In this document: piece by piece, positions 1 through 7,876 of the stretch | How positions within the stretch are numbered: position 1 is the stretch's first letter | Layout: each line of letters starts with the position of its first letter | Source of the DNA: an uncultured Bordetella sp. | GTDB lineage: Bacteria > Pseudomonadota > Gammaproteobacteria > Burkholderiales > Burkholderiaceae_B | Assembly (NCBI GenBank): GCA_937881145.1 | Contig: CALGFL010000142.1 | Coordinates: forward strand, 1-8,364 | Length of the DNA: 8,364 nt | Reading direction: 5' to 3' | The notes under the pieces: generated by a model | Told to the model about the DNA's origin: nothing | Databases searched by the model: none | What the model saw: only the letters and a program-made list of their open reading frames with translations | Program-made: the position numbers and the translations under genes

Positions 1-125
1 AACAGCATCAGCTCGATGGACATCAGCAGAATGATGAGGTTGCGGCGATTCAGGAAGATGCCGAAGATCCCGATGGCGAACATGATCGCCCCCAGAACCA
101 GGTAATGAGCCAGCGTCAGCGTCAT
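1..125 (-). CDS. nuoK: NADH-quinone oxidoreductase subunit K (NuoK), 3' part cut by window edge
   Basis: Small membrane subunit of complex I, homologous to mitochondrial ND4L, which forms part of the proton-translocation path in the membrane arm. Translating from the ATG at 125-123 gives 41 residues before the left edge, beginning [20 protein letters not shown] first hydrophobic helix spans about residues 4-25, then an NRRN turn (26-29), then the start of a second helix with the motif LLMSIELML. Glu38 in that motif matches the conserved membrane glutamate of the family (E36 in E. coli numbering), which is needed for proton pumping. NuoK proteins are usually about 100 residues with three helices, so roughly 60 residues lie outside the window. 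The start overlaps the nuoJ stop in an ATGA, and a good AAGGAG ribosome binding site lies 7 nt upstream. The short length seen is the only limit on an otherwise clear call. Confidence 0.95.
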   Translation of the reverse strand, partial: MTLTLAHYLVLGAIMFAIGIFGIFLNRRNLIILLMSIELML

Positions 126-763
126 TGCTTTTCTCCTTGTTCGGCCTGGGCGGACGAGTCGGCGCCGCGATCGCTCACCGCTTTCATCTGGACCATGCGG
201 AAGCGATCCTTGGCCTTCACGCGCACGGCGGCGGACGGGTCGTTGTATTTGGTCTGCGGCTTGCGGCCGCGCAAGGTCAGCGCGATGGCGGCGACCATGC
301 CTACCAGCAATATTGCGGCGCCCACTTCGACGCCATAGACGTAATGACCGTACATGGCCTCGCCCAAGGCGCGGGCATTGTTGTAGTTGTCCGCAATCGC
401 GCTCGGCTTGGCGTCCTGGCCCCAGCTCGAGAACAGCACGAAGGCCATTTCCAGCACCATGACGCCGCCCACGACCAGGCCCAGCGGCAAGTAGGTCTTC
501 AGACCCCGACGCAGGTGATCGACGCGGATGTCGAGCATCATCACGACAAAGAGGAAGAGCACCATCACCGCGCCCACATAGACGAGCACCAGCAGGAGAG
601 CCAGGAACTCGGCCCCCAGCAGCATCCAGATCATGGCCGCGTTGGCGAAGGCCAGGATCAGGTGCAGCACGGCGGTCACGGGGCTGCGCGCCGTGATGAC
701 CCGGAATGCCGAGATCACCAGGATGATGGACAGCAGATAAAACAGGAAGGTAGTGAAAGTCAT
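122..763 (-). CDS. nuoJ: NADH-quinone oxidoreductase subunit J (NuoJ)
   Basis: Membrane-arm subunit of complex I, homologous to mitochondrial ND6. It sits between NuoH and the antiporter-like subunits and helps couple quinone reduction to proton transfer. The 213-residue product has five hydrophobic segments at about residues 3-23, 28-50, 53-77, 91-112 and 144-165. Segment three carries the conserved run [17 protein letters not shown] (60-76), with Tyr62 and the glycine that marks the family's irregular third helix. Glu52 precedes it. Residues 166-213 form a charged, hydrophilic C-terminal tail, so the protein is somewhat longer than E. coli NuoJ (184 residues). The ATG follows the nuoI stop after 18 nt. 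The Shine-Dalgarno signal there is weak (a GGGG about 11 nt upstream). The TGA overlaps the nuoK ATG, which suggests translational coupling. Confidence 0.97.
   Translation of the reverse strand: MTFTTFLFYLLSIILVISAFRVITARSPVTAVLHLILAFANAAMIWMLLGAEFLALLLVLVYVGAVMVLFLFVVMMLDIRVDHLRRGLKTYLPLGLVVGGVMVLEMAFVLFSSWGQDAKPSAIADNYNNARALGEAMYGHYVYGVEVGAAILLVGMVAAIALTLRGRKPQTKYNDPSAAVRVKAKDRFRMVQMKAVSDRGADSSAQAEQGEKQ
133..138 (-). promoter_or_regulatory. Ribosome binding site of nuoK
   Basis: AAGGAG lies inside the 3' end of nuoJ, 7 nt before the nuoK ATG. It is a strong match at good spacing, and together with the ATGA overlap it fixes the nuoK start at 125. Confidence 0.8.
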
Positions 764-781
764 GTCTGTCTATACCCCGGG

Positions 782-1270
782 TCAGCGGTAAGGCGCGTCT
801 TCGGCCCGGCGCTTGGCGATTTCGGCTTCGTAGCGGTCGCCCACGGCGAGCAGCATGTCCTTGGTGAAGTACAGGTCGCCGCGCTTTTCACCGTGATATT
901 CGTGGATGTGCGTTTCCACGATGGAGTCCACGGGGCAGCTTTCTTCGCAGAAGCCGCAGAAGATGCACTTGGTCAGGTCGATGTCGTAGCGCGTGGTGCG
1001 GCGGGTGCCGTCTTCACGCACGTCCGATTCGATGGTGATGGCCAGGGCCGGGCACACCGCTTCGCACAGCTTGCAGGCGATGCAGCGCTCTTCCCCGTTG
1101 GGGTAGCGGCGCAGCGCGTGCAGGCCGCGGAATCGCGGCGACATGGGTGTCTTCTCCATGGGGTAGCGCAGAGTGATCTTGCGCTTGAAGAAATACTTGC
1201 CCGTGAGCTTCATGCCCTTGAAGAGCTCAGACAGCAGTAGGCTGCCGAAAAAATCCTTGATCGCTTCCAT
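782..1270 (-). CDS. nuoI: NADH-quinone oxidoreductase subunit I (NuoI), 2x[4Fe-4S] ferredoxin-like
   Basis: Peripheral-arm subunit (bovine TYKY homologue) that carries two tetranuclear clusters, N6a and N6b. It passes electrons from NuoG to cluster N2 in NuoB. The 162-residue protein contains two typical 8Fe ferredoxin motifs: [12 protein letters not shown] with cysteines 63, 66, 69 and 73, and [12 protein letters not shown] with cysteines 102, 105, 108 and 112. All eight ligands are present. The N-terminus (1-30) is an amphipathic stretch of the kind that lies on the membrane surface near NuoH. The length agrees with the family's usual 160-180 residues in proteobacteria. It lies 18 nt after nuoH and 18 nt before nuoJ. 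The ribosome binding site is weak (purine-rich GAGACGGA next to the ATG), so translation may depend partly on coupling to the upstream gene; that last point is inference. Confidence 0.98.
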   Translation of the reverse strand: MEAIKDFFGSLLLSELFKGMKLTGKYFFKRKITLRYPMEKTPMSPRFRGLHALRRYPNGEERCIACKLCEAVCPALAITIESDVREDGTRRTTRYDIDLTKCIFCGFCEESCPVDSIVETHIHEYHGEKRGDLYFTKDMLLAVGDRYEAEIAKRRAEDAPYR

Positions 1271-1288
1271 ATCCGTCTCGTCGCTCGA

Positions 1289-2362
1289 TCAGTGCCAAAT
1301 ATTCCAGGGCGTCTGCATCCAGATCGCCACCACGACCAGCCATATGCCGGTCAGCGGAATGAAGATCTTCCAGCCCAGACGCATGATCTGGTCGTAGCGG
1401 TAGCGCGGGAATGTCGCGCGGAACCAAATGAATAGCGACACCACGCAGAACGTCTTGATGCCCAGCCAGATCCAGCCCGGGACCAAGGTGAACGGCGCGA
1501 CGTTCAGCGGCGACATCCAGCCGCCCAGGAACATGACCGACGCCATGCACGACAGCAGGATCATGTTGGCGTATTCGCCCAGGAAGAACAGCGCGAAGGC
1601 CATGCCCGAGTATTCGACCATGTGGCCAGCCACGATTTCCGATTCGCCTTCCACCACGTCGAAGGGATGGCGATTGGTTTCGGCCACCATCGAGACCACG
1701 TAGATTACGAACAGCGGCAGGAGCGGCAACCAGTTCCAGGACAGGAAGGTCAAGCCGTGCCCGGCGAACCACCCCTTGCCCTGCCCTATCACGATGTCGC
1801 TCATGTTCAGGCTGCCCGAGACCAGCAGCACCGCCACCATCACGAAGCCCATGGCCAGTTCGTACGAAACCATCTGCGCCGAGGCGCGCAGTGCGCCCAG
1901 GAAGGCGTATTTGGAGTTCGACGCCCAGCCCGCCACGATCACGCCGTACACGCCCACCGAAGTGATGGCCATGACATACAGCAGACCGGCATTGACGTTG
2001 GCCAACACCACGTCGGGCGAAAAAGGTATGACTGCCCAGGCGGCCAGGGCAGGCATGAGCACCACCACCGGCGAAATGACGAACAGGATCTTGTTGGCCT
2101 GGGAGGGCATCACCACTTCTTTCGTGATGAGCTTGAACACGTCGGCGAAGGGCTGGAACAAGCCCCTGGGACCCACACGCGTGGGCCCCAGCCGGATGTG
2201 CATGAAACCGATCATCTTGCGTTCCCACAAGGTGAGATAAGCCACGCACAGGATGACGGGAACGGCGATCACGACGATCTTGACGATCGTCCAGACCACC
2301 AGCCAGACGGTCGGACCCAGCAGGGCCGCACCGTGGGTTTCGAGTACATCAAGCCAATTCAT
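1289..2362 (-). CDS. nuoH: NADH-quinone oxidoreductase subunit H (NuoH)
   Basis: Membrane subunit homologous to mitochondrial ND1. It joins the peripheral and membrane arms and forms much of the quinone-access chamber and the first part of the proton path. The 357-residue product is strongly hydrophobic, with about eight transmembrane segments. Family motifs are intact: [20 protein letters not shown] (46-65, first cytoplasmic loop), [16 protein letters not shown] (157-172), [14 protein letters not shown] (233-246, the ND1 signature with its acidic loop) and [10 protein letters not shown] (318-327). Residue 232, before PFD, is His, where many family members have Ala. The length is slightly above E. 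coli's 325. The ATG shares one base with the nuoG stop (TGATG), and a GGAG lies 8 nt upstream, inside the end of nuoG. Reading and start are secure. Confidence 0.98.
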   Translation of the reverse strand: MNWLDVLETHGAALLGPTVWLVVWTIVKIVVIAVPVILCVAYLTLWERKMIGFMHIRLGPTRVGPRGLFQPFADVFKLITKEVVMPSQANKILFVISPVVVLMPALAAWAVIPFSPDVVLANVNAGLLYVMAITSVGVYGVIVAGWASNSKYAFLGALRASAQMVSYELAMGFVMVAVLLVSGSLNMSDIVIGQGKGWFAGHGLTFLSWNWLPLLPLFVIYVVSMVAETNRHPFDVVEGESEIVAGHMVEYSGMAFALFFLGEYANMILLSCMASVMFLGGWMSPLNVAPFTLVPGWIWLGIKTFCVVSLFIWFRATFPRYRYDQIMRLGWKIFIPLTGIWLVVVAIWMQTPWNIWH

Positions 2363-4686
2363 CAGGCACGCTCCACGCTGATTTCGCCGAAGGCGCCGCC
2401 CAAGGGGGCGGTCTGCTCGAAGGCCGTTGCGATGCGCACGGCACGAGCGGCCACGGTGTCGTCTTGAACCGCTTCCAGGACCACCGAACCGGCGGCCGAC
2501 TTGACGCGCACTTGCGCGCCGGCCGACAAGCCCAGCTGCGACAGCGTCGCGCCATTGATGCGAGCCACCGGCGCACTCGATGCCGGCGCGGCCTGCAACG
2601 GACCGGAGCGGCGCACGATGGCGTCGGAACGGTAGATCGGCACGTCGGCCAGGCGCTCCAGACTGCCGGACGCGGCGCGCGCCGCGGGAGCGGCCTTGAT
2701 CTGGTTGGACAGGCGCGCCTCGATGCCGCCGGTCAGCACGGCGTCGCGCACCGATTCGGAGCTTTCGTCTTCGAAGCCCGGCAGTTGCAGCACATTGCCC
2801 ATCACGCGCAGCACCTTCCAGCCCGGACGGCTTTCGCCCAGCGGCGCCACGGTGCCCTTGAAGCTCTGGGCCGTGCCCGCGGCGTTGATGAAGGTACCGG
2901 AGGTTTCGGTGAACGGCGCGACCGGCAGCATCACGTCGGCCCAGTCTTGCGCAGCCGAACGGTAGGAGGTCAGCGCGACCGAGAAAGCGCCCTTGAGTGC
3001 GGCCACGGCTTGCGGGCCGTTGTCGGCGTCGAGCAGCGGCTCGGCGTGCAGCACCACATAAGCCTTGAGTGGCTCGGCCAGCATGGCCGCGGCCGTCTTG
3101 CCGCCGCGCTCCGGCACGGCACCGGCCAGGTAACCGCCCACGGTGTTGCCGCCGGCGGTCAGGAAGCCGAGCTTGCCGCCGGCCAGGGTGGCCAGCACGC
3201 CGGCATTGGCGGCCAGGGTGGATGCAGCGGGCGAATTCACGGCCATGTTGCCCAGCAGCACGGCGGTGTTCGAACCCGAGGCCAGGCTGGCTGCGATGCG
3301 CTTGGCTTCTTCGCTCGGCGTCACCTGCGAGAATTCGGCCGGCACGGCCGCCGACTTGGCCTGGGCCAGCGCCACGGCCACTTCGGCCAGGGCGTTCGCC
3401 ATGCCCGAAGGCGCGGTGGTAATGCGCGCGGTCACGGACATCAGTTGGTTATCGGCCGAACCGTCGATCAGCAACACCTGCGTGCCATGCTTGGCGGCCT
3501 GACGCAGGCGCTGGGCGATGAGCGGATGATCCTTGCGCAGGAACGAGCCGACGATCAGCACGCGATCCAGGTTGCCCACTTCGGCGATGGGCATGCCCAG
3601 CCAGGGCGCGCCGGACAATGCCGCGTCGAAACCGGCATCGGTCTGGCGCAGACGGAAGTCGATATTCTCGGAACCCAGGGCGCGCACCAGGCGGCCCAGC
3701 AGGGCGAATTCTTCGGTCGTGGCGTATTCGGTGGCCAGCGCACCGATCTGGCCGGCGCCGGCGCCGTCACGAACACGGGTCAGACCTTGCGCCGCGGCCT
3801 GCAGCGCATCGGACCAGGAGGCTTCGCGCCAGCTGCCGTCGGCGTTCTTGATCATGGGCAGGGCCAGACGGTCTTCGCTGTTCAGGCCTTCGTACGAGAA
3901 ACGGTCGCGGTCGCTGATCCAGCATTCGTTGATGGCTTCGTTTTCGAACGGCACCACGCGCAGGACTTCGTCGCCCTTGACCTGCACCACCAGGTTGGCG
4001 CCCAGGCTGTCGTGCGGGCTGACCGAACGGCGGCGCGCCAGTTCCCAGGTGCGGGCGCTGTAGCGGAAAGGCTTGGAGGTCAGCGCGCCCACGGGACAGA
4101 TGTCGATCATGTTGCCCGACAGTTCGGACTCGACGCTGCGGCCGACGAAGGTGGTGATCTCGGAATGCTCGCCGCGACCCACCATGCCCAGCTCCATGAC
4201 GCCGGCGATTTCCTGGCCGAAGCGCACGCAGCGGGTGCATTGGATACAGCGGGCCATTTCCTCGGCCGACACCAGCGGACCCATTTCCTTGTGGAAGACC
4301 ACGCGCTTTTCTTCCTTGTAGCGCGCCGTGGACTTGCCGTAGCCCACCGCCATGTCGTGCAGTTGGCACTCGCCGCCCTGATCGCAGATCGGGCAGTCGA
4401 GCGGGTGGTTGATCAGCAGGAACTCCATGACCGATTCCTGCGCGGCACGGGCCTTCTCGGACTGGGTATGCACCACCATCCCGTTGGTCACGGGCGTGGC
4501 GCAGGCCGGCAGGGCTTTGGGCGCCTTTTCGACCTCGACCAGACACATGCGGCAGTTGGCCGCGATGGACAGTTTCTTGTGATAGCAGAAATGCGGCACG
4601 TAGAGCCCGATCTTCTGGGCAGCATGCATGACCATGCTGCCCTCGGGGACTTCGACCTTGTTGCCGTCGACGGTTATTTCAACCAT
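2362..4686 (-). CDS. nuoG: NADH-quinone oxidoreductase subunit G (NuoG), iron-sulfur subunit
   Basis: Largest peripheral-arm subunit (75-kDa homologue), which relays electrons from NuoF to NuoI. The 774 residues begin with a 2Fe-2S ferredoxin domain (about 1-80) holding N1b through Cys34, Cys45, Cys48 and Cys62. Next is the His/Cys cluster N5 (His94, Cys98, Cys101, Cys107), then N4 (Cys147, Cys150, Cys153, Cys197). From about residue 215 to the end is a molybdopterin-oxidoreductase-like domain that in this family binds no molybdenum cofactor and is structural. The N7 ligands found in E. coli NuoG are missing (near 222-232 and Ser258), and the protein is shorter than E. coli's 908 residues. 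Both traits resemble mitochondrial-type and other betaproteobacterial NuoG. The start follows nuoF by 15 nt with a good AGGAA 5 nt upstream. The C-terminal third is Ala/Gly-rich and less conserved, as is usual. Confidence 0.98.
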   Translation of the reverse strand: MVEITVDGNKVEVPEGSMVMHAAQKIGLYVPHFCYHKKLSIAANCRMCLVEVEKAPKALPACATPVTNGMVVHTQSEKARAAQESVMEFLLINHPLDCPICDQGGECQLHDMAVGYGKSTARYKEEKRVVFHKEMGPLVSAEEMARCIQCTRCVRFGQEIAGVMELGMVGRGEHSEITTFVGRSVESELSGNMIDICPVGALTSKPFRYSARTWELARRRSVSPHDSLGANLVVQVKGDEVLRVVPFENEAINECWISDRDRFSYEGLNSEDRLALPMIKNADGSWREASWSDALQAAAQGLTRVRDGAGAGQIGALATEYATTEEFALLGRLVRALGSENIDFRLRQTDAGFDAALSGAPWLGMPIAEVGNLDRVLIVGSFLRKDHPLIAQRLRQAAKHGTQVLLIDGSADNQLMSVTARITTAPSGMANALAEVAVALAQAKSAAVPAEFSQVTPSEEAKRIAASLASGSNTAVLLGNMAVNSPAASTLAANAGVLATLAGGKLGFLTAGGNTVGGYLAGAVPERGGKTAAAMLAEPLKAYVVLHAEPLLDADNGPQAVAALKGAFSVALTSYRSAAQDWADVMLPVAPFTETSGTFINAAGTAQSFKGTVAPLGESRPGWKVLRVMGNVLQLPGFEDESSESVRDAVLTGGIEARLSNQIKAAPAARAASGSLERLADVPIYRSDAIVRRSGPLQAAPASSAPVARINGATLSQLGLSAGAQVRVKSAAGSVVLEAVQDDTVAARAVRIATAFEQTAPLGGAFGEISVERA
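2371..2375 (-). promoter_or_regulatory. Ribosome binding site of nuoH
   Basis: TGGAG lies within the last codons of nuoG, 8 nt before the nuoH ATG. With the TGATG stop-start overlap it suggests reinitiation by ribosomes finishing nuoG. The site is of moderate strength. Confidence 0.6.
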
Positions 4687-4691
4687 TGCTG

Positions 4692-4697
4692 TTCCTG
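4692..4697 (-). promoter_or_regulatory. Ribosome binding site of nuoG
   Basis: CAGGAA lies in the 15-nt gap between the nuoF stop and the nuoG ATG, with a 5-nt spacer. It supports the nuoG start at 4686. Confidence 0.75.
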
Positions 4698-4701
4698 AGG
4701 C

Positions 4702-6066
4702 TTACAGATAGTGCGGGACCACACACGACTTGTGTTCGATGTGGTGCGCGAATTCGTCGCGGAAATGCTTGATGAAGCTGCGCACCGGCATGGCGGCGGC
4801 GTCACCCAGCGCGCAGATGGTGCGGCCCATGATGTTGCTGGCCACACTGTCGAGCAAGTCCAGGTCTTCGGGACGGCCTTCGCCGTGTTCGATGCGATGG
4901 ACCATGCGGTAGAGCCAGCCGGTGCCTTCGCGGCACGGCGTGCACTGGCCGCAGCTTTCTTCGAAATAGAAGTACGACAGGCGCAGGAGGGACTTGACCA
5001 TACAGCGGGTCTCGTCCATGACGATGACAGCGCCCGAGCCCAGCATGGAGCCGGCCTTGGCGATGGAGTCATAGTCCATAGTGCAGTCCATCATGATGCT
5101 CGTGGGCAGCACCGGAGCGGAAGAACCGCCGGGAATCACCGCCTTGAGCTTCTTGCCACCGCGCATGCCGCCGGCCAGTTCCAGCAGCTCGGGGAACGGC
5201 GTGCCCATCGGGATCTCGTAGTTGCCCGGACGCTCGACGTCGCCCGTGATCGAGAACAGCTTGGTGCCGCCGTTGTTCGGCTTGCCGACTTCGAGGTAGG
5301 CCTGGCCGCCGTTGCGGATGATCCAGGGCACCGCCGCGAAGGTCTCGGTGTTGTTGATGGTGGTGGGCTTGCCATAGAGGCCGAAGCTCGCCGGGAACGG
5401 CGGCTTGAAGCGCGGCTGCCCCTTCTTGCCTTCGAGCGATTCGAGCAGCGCGGTTTCCTCGCCGCAGATGTAGGCGCCGTAGCCGTGGAAGGCATGCAGC
5501 TGGAAATTGAATTCCGAGCCCAGGATCTTGTCGCCCAGGAAGCCCGCGGCGCGCGCTTCTTCCAGCGCTTCTTCGAAGCGTTCGTACACTTCGAAGATTT
5601 CGCCGTGGATGTAGTTGTAGCCGACGCTGATGCCCATGGCATACGCGGCGATGGCCATGCCCTCGATCACGATGTGCGGGTTGAAGCGCAGGATGTCGCG
5701 ATCCTTGAACGTGCCAGGCTCGCCTTCGTCGGAATTGCAGACCAGATACTTCTGGCCCGGAAAGGTGCGCGGCATGAAGCTCCACTTCAGGCCGGTCGGG
5801 AAGCCCGCGCCGCCGCGGCCGCGCAGGGCCGAGGTCTTGATCTCGGCGATCACGTCCTCAGGCTTCATGCCCGTGGTCAGGATCTTGCGCAGGGCCTCGT
5901 AGCCGCCGCGCTTGACGTAGTCGGCCAGGCGCCAGTTTTCGCCGTTGACGTCGGCCATGATCTGCGGGTTGATATGCCGGCTATGCAGCGCCATCGAGCT
6001 CGCCAGATCGGTACCGTGCGGCGTGGCCTGCAGCCCGTGCGAGAGGGATTGATACAGGGCGCTCAT
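4702..6066 (-). CDS. nuoF: NADH-quinone oxidoreductase subunit F (NuoF), FMN and NADH-binding
   Basis: Catalytic entry subunit (51-kDa homologue) that oxidises NADH, passes electrons to FMN and then to the [4Fe-4S] cluster N3. Within its 454 residues, the nucleotide/FMN motif [15 protein letters not shown] is at 81-95. [14 protein letters not shown] is at 110-123 and includes Glu114, which aligns with the glutamate that shapes the NADH site. [16 protein letters not shown] (195-210) is the first 51-kDa signature, with Tyr196 in place of the more usual Ala. [12 protein letters not shown] (370-381) gives Cys372, Cys375 and Cys378, and Cys418 is the fourth N3 ligand. The start is chosen at 6066 because it overlaps the nuoE stop (ATGA) and has a strong AGGGGAGG ribosome binding site. 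An internal ATG at codon 25 has a poorer site. NuoF works as a unit with NuoE. Confidence 0.98.
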   Translation of the reverse strand: MSALYQSLSHGLQATPHGTDLASSMALHSRHINPQIMADVNGENWRLADYVKRGGYEALRKILTTGMKPEDVIAEIKTSALRGRGGAGFPTGLKWSFMPRTFPGQKYLVCNSDEGEPGTFKDRDILRFNPHIVIEGMAIAAYAMGISVGYNYIHGEIFEVYERFEEALEEARAAGFLGDKILGSEFNFQLHAFHGYGAYICGEETALLESLEGKKGQPRFKPPFPASFGLYGKPTTINNTETFAAVPWIIRNGGQAYLEVGKPNNGGTKLFSITGDVERPGNYEIPMGTPFPELLELAGGMRGGKKLKAVIPGGSSAPVLPTSIMMDCTMDYDSIAKAGSMLGSGAVIVMDETRCMVKSLLRLSYFYFEESCGQCTPCREGTGWLYRMVHRIEHGEGRPEDLDLLDSVASNIMGRTICALGDAAAMPVRSFIKHFRDEFAHHIEHKSCVVPHYL

Positions 6067-6554
6067 GCGGCCTCCCCTTTCTTCAGCGCATCGACCAGCG
6101 CGTCGAGCTTTTCTTCAGTCATCTGCACGCACATATGCTTGTTGTTGACCAGCAGCACCGGCGCATCGCCACAGGCGCCCATGCATTCGCCTTCGATCAG
6201 CGTGAACTGGCCGTCGGCCGTGGTTTCGCGATAGTCGATGCCCAGCTTGCGCTTGAGGTAGTCGCCGGCGCGCTCGCCCGAACGCAGCGCGCAAGGCAGG
6301 TTGGTGCACACCGAAATCTTGTGCTTGCCTACCGGGGCGACGTCGAACATGTTGTAGAAGGTGGCGACTTCCTGCACGGCGATCGGCTCCACGCCGATGT
6401 ACTTCGCCACGTCTTCGAGGATGTCGGGAGGCAGCCAGCCCTTTTCGTCTTGCGCGATGGCAAGCGCGGCCATGATGGCGGACTGCCGCTGGTCGGCCGG
6501 GAACTTGGCGAGCTCCCGATCGATTTTCTGATAGGCCTGTGCGGAAAGCAGCAT
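6063..6554 (-). CDS. nuoE: NADH-quinone oxidoreductase subunit E (NuoE), [2Fe-2S] subunit
   Basis: Peripheral-arm subunit (24-kDa homologue) with a thioredoxin-like [2Fe-2S] domain. Its cluster N1a sits beside the FMN of NuoF, off the main electron path. The 163-residue protein has a helical N-terminal half (about 5-70, including [12 protein letters not shown] and VATFYNMF). The cluster domain follows, with ligands Cys83 and Cys88 (SVCTNLPC) and Cys124 and Cys128 (EGECMGACG), the complete set. The length matches the family norm of about 160-170 residues. The gene follows a 50-nt gap after nuoD, the longest gap in the window. No convincing Shine-Dalgarno is seen (only a GGA about 10 nt before the ATG), but the N-terminal sequence [14 protein letters not shown] fits the family, so the start is likely right. 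Its stop overlaps the nuoF start. Confidence 0.97.
   Translation of the reverse strand: MLLSAQAYQKIDRELAKFPADQRQSAIMAALAIAQDEKGWLPPDILEDVAKYIGVEPIAVQEVATFYNMFDVAPVGKHKISVCTNLPCALRSGERAGDYLKRKLGIDYRETTADGQFTLIEGECMGACGDAPVLLVNNKHMCVQMTEEKLDALVDALKKGEAA
6071..6078 (-). promoter_or_regulatory. Ribosome binding site of nuoF
   Basis: The mRNA reads AGGGGAGG followed by CCGC and the nuoF ATG, a near-ideal Shine-Dalgarno at 4-nt spacing inside the end of nuoE. It is the strongest such site in the window and decides the longer nuoF start at 6066 over the internal ATG at codon 25. Confidence 0.85.
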
Positions 6555-6604
6555 AGTTGGAGAATCCGGATGGGTGCGGGATCGATGACCGAGCGCGATG
6601 CGGC

Positions 6605-7864
6605 TCAGCGATCAACCTCGCCGAAAACGATGTCCTGCGTGCCGATGATCGTGACTGCATCGGCGATCATGTGGCCGCGGGTCATTTCATCGAGTGATTG
6701 CAAGTGAGCGAAACCCGGCGCGCGAATCTTCAGGCGGTACGGCTTGTTGGCGCCGTCGGACACCAGGTAGATGCCAAACTCGCCCTTGGGGTGCTCGACC
6801 GTGGAGAACACTTCGCCGGGAGGCACATGGAAGCCCTCTGTGAAGAGCTTGAAGTGGTGGATCAAGTCTTCCATGTTGGTCTTCATGCCCACGCGATTGG
6901 GCGGCGCCACCTTGTGGTTGTCGCTCATCACCGGACCGGAGTTGTTGCGCAGCCACTCCACGCATTGGCGGATGATGCGGTTGCTCTGGCGCATTTCGGC
7001 CACGCGCACCAGGTAGCGGTCGTAGCTGTCGCCGTTCACGCCGACCGGGACGTCGAAATCCATCAGGTCGTAGACTTCGTAGGGCTGGGTCTTGCGGGTG
7101 TCCCACGCGACGCCAGAGCCGCGCAGCATGGGGCCGGTGAAGCCAAGCGCCTTGGCGCGATCGGGATCGACCACGCCGACATTCACCAGACGCTGCTTCC
7201 AGATGCGATTGTCGGTGAGCAGCGTTTCGTACTCGTCGACGCAACCCGGGAAACGGTTGGTGAACTCTTCGATGAAATCGAGCAGCGAACCCGAACGCGC
7301 GTTATTGAACGCCTTGATATCTTTTTCGCTGCGGTGGTACTTCGAGCTGGCCTGGAACTGCGCCATCGTATCGGGCAGGTCGCGATAGACGCCGCCCGGC
7401 CGGTAGTAGGCCGCGTGCATGCGCGCGCCCGAAACCGCTTCGTAGCAGTCCATCAGGTCTTCGCGCTCGCGGAAGGCATACAGGAACACCGCCATGGCGC
7501 CCACGTCCAGCGCGTGCGAACCCACCGACATCAGGTGATTCAGGATGCGGGTGATCTCGTCGAACATCACGCGGATGTACTGCGCTCGCAGCGGCACCTC
7601 GACGCCCAGCAGTTTCTCGATGGCCATGACGTAGGCGTGCTCGTTGCACATCATCGACACGTAGTCGAGGCGATCCATATAGGGCAGCGCCTGCAGATAG
7701 GTCTTGTGCTCGGCCAGCTTTTCAGTGGCGCGGTGCAGAAGGCCGATGTGCGGATCGGCGCGCTGGATGACTTCGCCGTCGAGTTCGAGCACCAGGCGCA
7801 GCACGCCGTGCGCGGACGGGTGCTGCGGGCCGAAGTTGAGCGTGTAATTCTTGATTTCTGCCAT
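6605..7864 (-). CDS. nuoD: NADH-quinone oxidoreductase subunit D (NuoD)
   Basis: Peripheral-arm subunit (49-kDa homologue) derived from a hydrogenase large subunit. With NuoB and NuoH it forms the quinone-reduction site next to cluster N2. The 419-residue protein opens with [15 protein letters not shown] (10-24). His19 there and Tyr68 in RLDYVS (65-70) match the paired quinone-headgroup residues of the family, and their 49-residue spacing equals that in other members. The 49-kDa signature [12 protein letters not shown] is at 43-54. The C-terminus ends [11 protein letters not shown], a typical ending. The hydrogenase Ni-binding cysteines are absent, as expected. It is a separate gene from nuoC, 12 nt downstream of it, unlike the fused NuoCD of enterobacteria. 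The ribosome binding site is weak. Length and start agree with the family. Confidence 0.98.
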   Translation of the reverse strand: MAEIKNYTLNFGPQHPSAHGVLRLVLELDGEVIQRADPHIGLLHRATEKLAEHKTYLQALPYMDRLDYVSMMCNEHAYVMAIEKLLGVEVPLRAQYIRVMFDEITRILNHLMSVGSHALDVGAMAVFLYAFREREDLMDCYEAVSGARMHAAYYRPGGVYRDLPDTMAQFQASSKYHRSEKDIKAFNNARSGSLLDFIEEFTNRFPGCVDEYETLLTDNRIWKQRLVNVGVVDPDRAKALGFTGPMLRGSGVAWDTRKTQPYEVYDLMDFDVPVGVNGDSYDRYLVRVAEMRQSNRIIRQCVEWLRNNSGPVMSDNHKVAPPNRVGMKTNMEDLIHHFKLFTEGFHVPPGEVFSTVEHPKGEFGIYLVSDGANKPYRLKIRAPGFAHLQSLDEMTRGHMIADAVTIIGTQDIVFGEVDR

Positions 7865-7876
7865 GTTTGATCGCTA

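Noticed and set aside
125..1240. Plus-strand open frame of 371 codons opposite nuoJ and nuoI
   Set aside because: It runs across two genes that happen to share the same codon phase. The composition is His/Gln/Asp-rich and no family is recognised.
1227..2249. Minus-strand alternate-frame open reading of 340 codons over nuoH
   Set aside because: It overlaps a certain membrane protein gene in another frame. The Arg/Gly/His-rich composition is typical of an out-of-frame reading of GC-rich DNA.
3181..3220. Short direct repeat ggccagggtg, 30 bp apart, within nuoG
   Set aside because: It encodes similar Ala/Leu-rich peptide in the variable C-terminal domain. Two imperfect short copies in GC-rich coding DNA are expected by chance.
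2464..4698. Plus-strand open frame of 744 codons opposite nuoG
   Set aside because: It is codon-aligned with nuoG on the opposite strand, so a stop would need TTA, CTA or TCA in nuoG. These codons are rare in high-GC genomes. The product is His/Gln/Arg-rich with no recognisable domain, and nuoG is certain.
5992..5994. Alternative nuoF start at codon 25
   Set aside because: It has a poor ribosome binding site, whereas the upstream ATG has an excellent one and the usual ATGA overlap with nuoE.
4711..6234. Plus-strand open frame of 507 codons opposite nuoF
   Set aside because: Same codon-aligned antisense effect as opposite nuoG. It has no domain and an unnatural composition.
6698..7870. Plus-strand open frame of 390 codons opposite nuoD
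   Set aside because: Codon-aligned antisense shadow of nuoD with a His/Val/Ala-rich product and no known fold.
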